The notes beneath the pieces are model-generated. The model saw only the letters and a list, made by a program, of their open reading frames with translations, did no database searches and had not been told where the DNA came from. A DNA stretch of 64,000 nucleotides from assembly GCA_022828425.1 (NCBI GenBank), contig CP094685.1, positions 3,576,046 to 3,640,045 of the forward strand, read 5' to 3'. The translations under genes and the position numbers were made by a program. The DNA comes from Candidatus Thiothrix sulfatifontis. GTDB taxonomy: Bacteria; Pseudomonadota; Gammaproteobacteria; Thiotrichales; Thiotrichaceae. Below are positions 63,755 to 64,000 of the stretch, piece by piece (within the stretch, counting starts at the first letter, position 1; each line of letters starts with the position of its first letter).

Positions 63755-64000
63755 GCCTGTTGCGCTGCTTGTTTCTTGCGCTGTAAATAGGCTTTATGCC
63801 CCAGCGCAGGCAAGCTCAAACTTGCCAAAAACGCCACCAACACCAACCACTTCTGCTGATCCGTAAACGCCCACTCCCCCCAGCGGAACGGAATGTAGCA
63901 ATACATCACCACCAAATGGTAGGCAAAAACCTGCAAAGAATGCTGCCCCAAAAAGCCTAACCAACGCGCCGGTAAAGCCAACAGCTTCAACACGTTATAA
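63700..64000 (-). CDS. C-terminal end of a membrane acyltransferase (OpgC-like), 5' end outside window
   Basis: The frame is open to the right edge (preceding codons AAC GTG), so the start is beyond 64000. The visible 99 or so residues hold two membrane helices and the motif [30 protein letters not shown], as at the end of OpgC and related acyltransferases that succinylate or acetylate periplasmic glucans. The stop lies inside ubiE. Confidence 0.7.
   Translation of the reverse strand, partial: YNVLKLLALPARWLGFLGQHSLQVFAYHLVVMYCYIPFRWGEWAFTDQQKWLVLVAFLASLSLPALGHKAYLQRKKQAAQQAQNLKPLCNATIPPVILV

Overview
The window looks like a chromosome segment of a gammaproteobacterium, most likely a filamentous, surface-attached member of the Thiotrichales such as Thiothrix. 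This is an inference from gene content: short GumB-type OPX protein, RfaH, UbiE, TmcA, MidA, GlnB next to NadE, a PilSR/PilBCD type IVa pilus locus and a Gld-like gliding ABC system. No database could be consulted, and all coordinates and motif positions were counted by hand. No rRNA, tRNA, CRISPR array, integrase or insertion sequence was recognised.

Layout. 1-14.1 kb: the end of a glycosyltransferase gene, a minus-strand pair of secreted proteins (CAP-domain protein and serralysin-like M10 protease) and, divergently, a polysaccharide locus (UDP-sugar dehydratase, PHP-type phosphatase, OPX lipoprotein, Wzc-like tyrosine kinase, TPR protein, O-antigen ligase/polymerase), closed by a frameshifted Rpn-type nuclease. 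14.2-23.5 kb: a minus-strand operon for two very large, repeat-rich, calcium-binding-type surface proteins and a small secreted protein. The larger gene is broken by about seven single- or double-base indels. 23.7-32.6 kb: a minus-strand signalling cluster of outer-membrane barrel, CHASE2-adenylate cyclase, FecR-domain protein with 14 tandem hexapeptides, Crp-like regulator, glycosyltransferase and an anchored solute-binding protein. 32.7-48.9 kb: mostly housekeeping genes (fabI, deaD-like helicase, Gld-like ABC cluster, rfaH, pteridine reductase, midA, uppP, tmcA, glnB, nadE). 48.9-62.6 kb: type IV pilus genes pilS, pilR, two pilins, pilB, pilC and pilD, split by an accessory patch holding Uma2, BrnTA, TumE-TumA, an AlbA_2 protein and decayed genes. 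62.6-64 kb: a small secreted protein, ubiE and the end of an acyltransferase gene.

Main result. The Crp-like regulator has a CRP-type recognition helix (RETVSR) and sits two genes from a predicted adenylate cyclase. Three near-perfect CRP boxes (TGTGA-N6-TCACA) lie elsewhere in the window. At each, a -10-like hexamer is centred 32 bases from the box centre, the geometry of class II CRP-activated promoters. The box between the protease and the polysaccharide locus has such a hexamer on both sides, so one site could drive secreted protease/CAP and polysaccharide genes divergently. The other two boxes precede the phosphatase/OPX/kinase operon and the large surface-protein operon. I propose a local cAMP regulon that couples an envelope sensor (FecR/CHASE2) to polysaccharide, protease and surface-layer output.

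Other points are a roughly 100-residue N-terminal module shared by the CAP protein and the giant surface protein, palindromic repeats inserted in frame inside tmcA and nadE, a near-consensus sigma-54 promoter in front of the major pilin gene, and a displaced gene 3' end suggesting insertion of a small toxin-antitoxin element. Several frameshifts fall in short homopolymers, so sequencing or assembly error must be excluded before calling them mutations.
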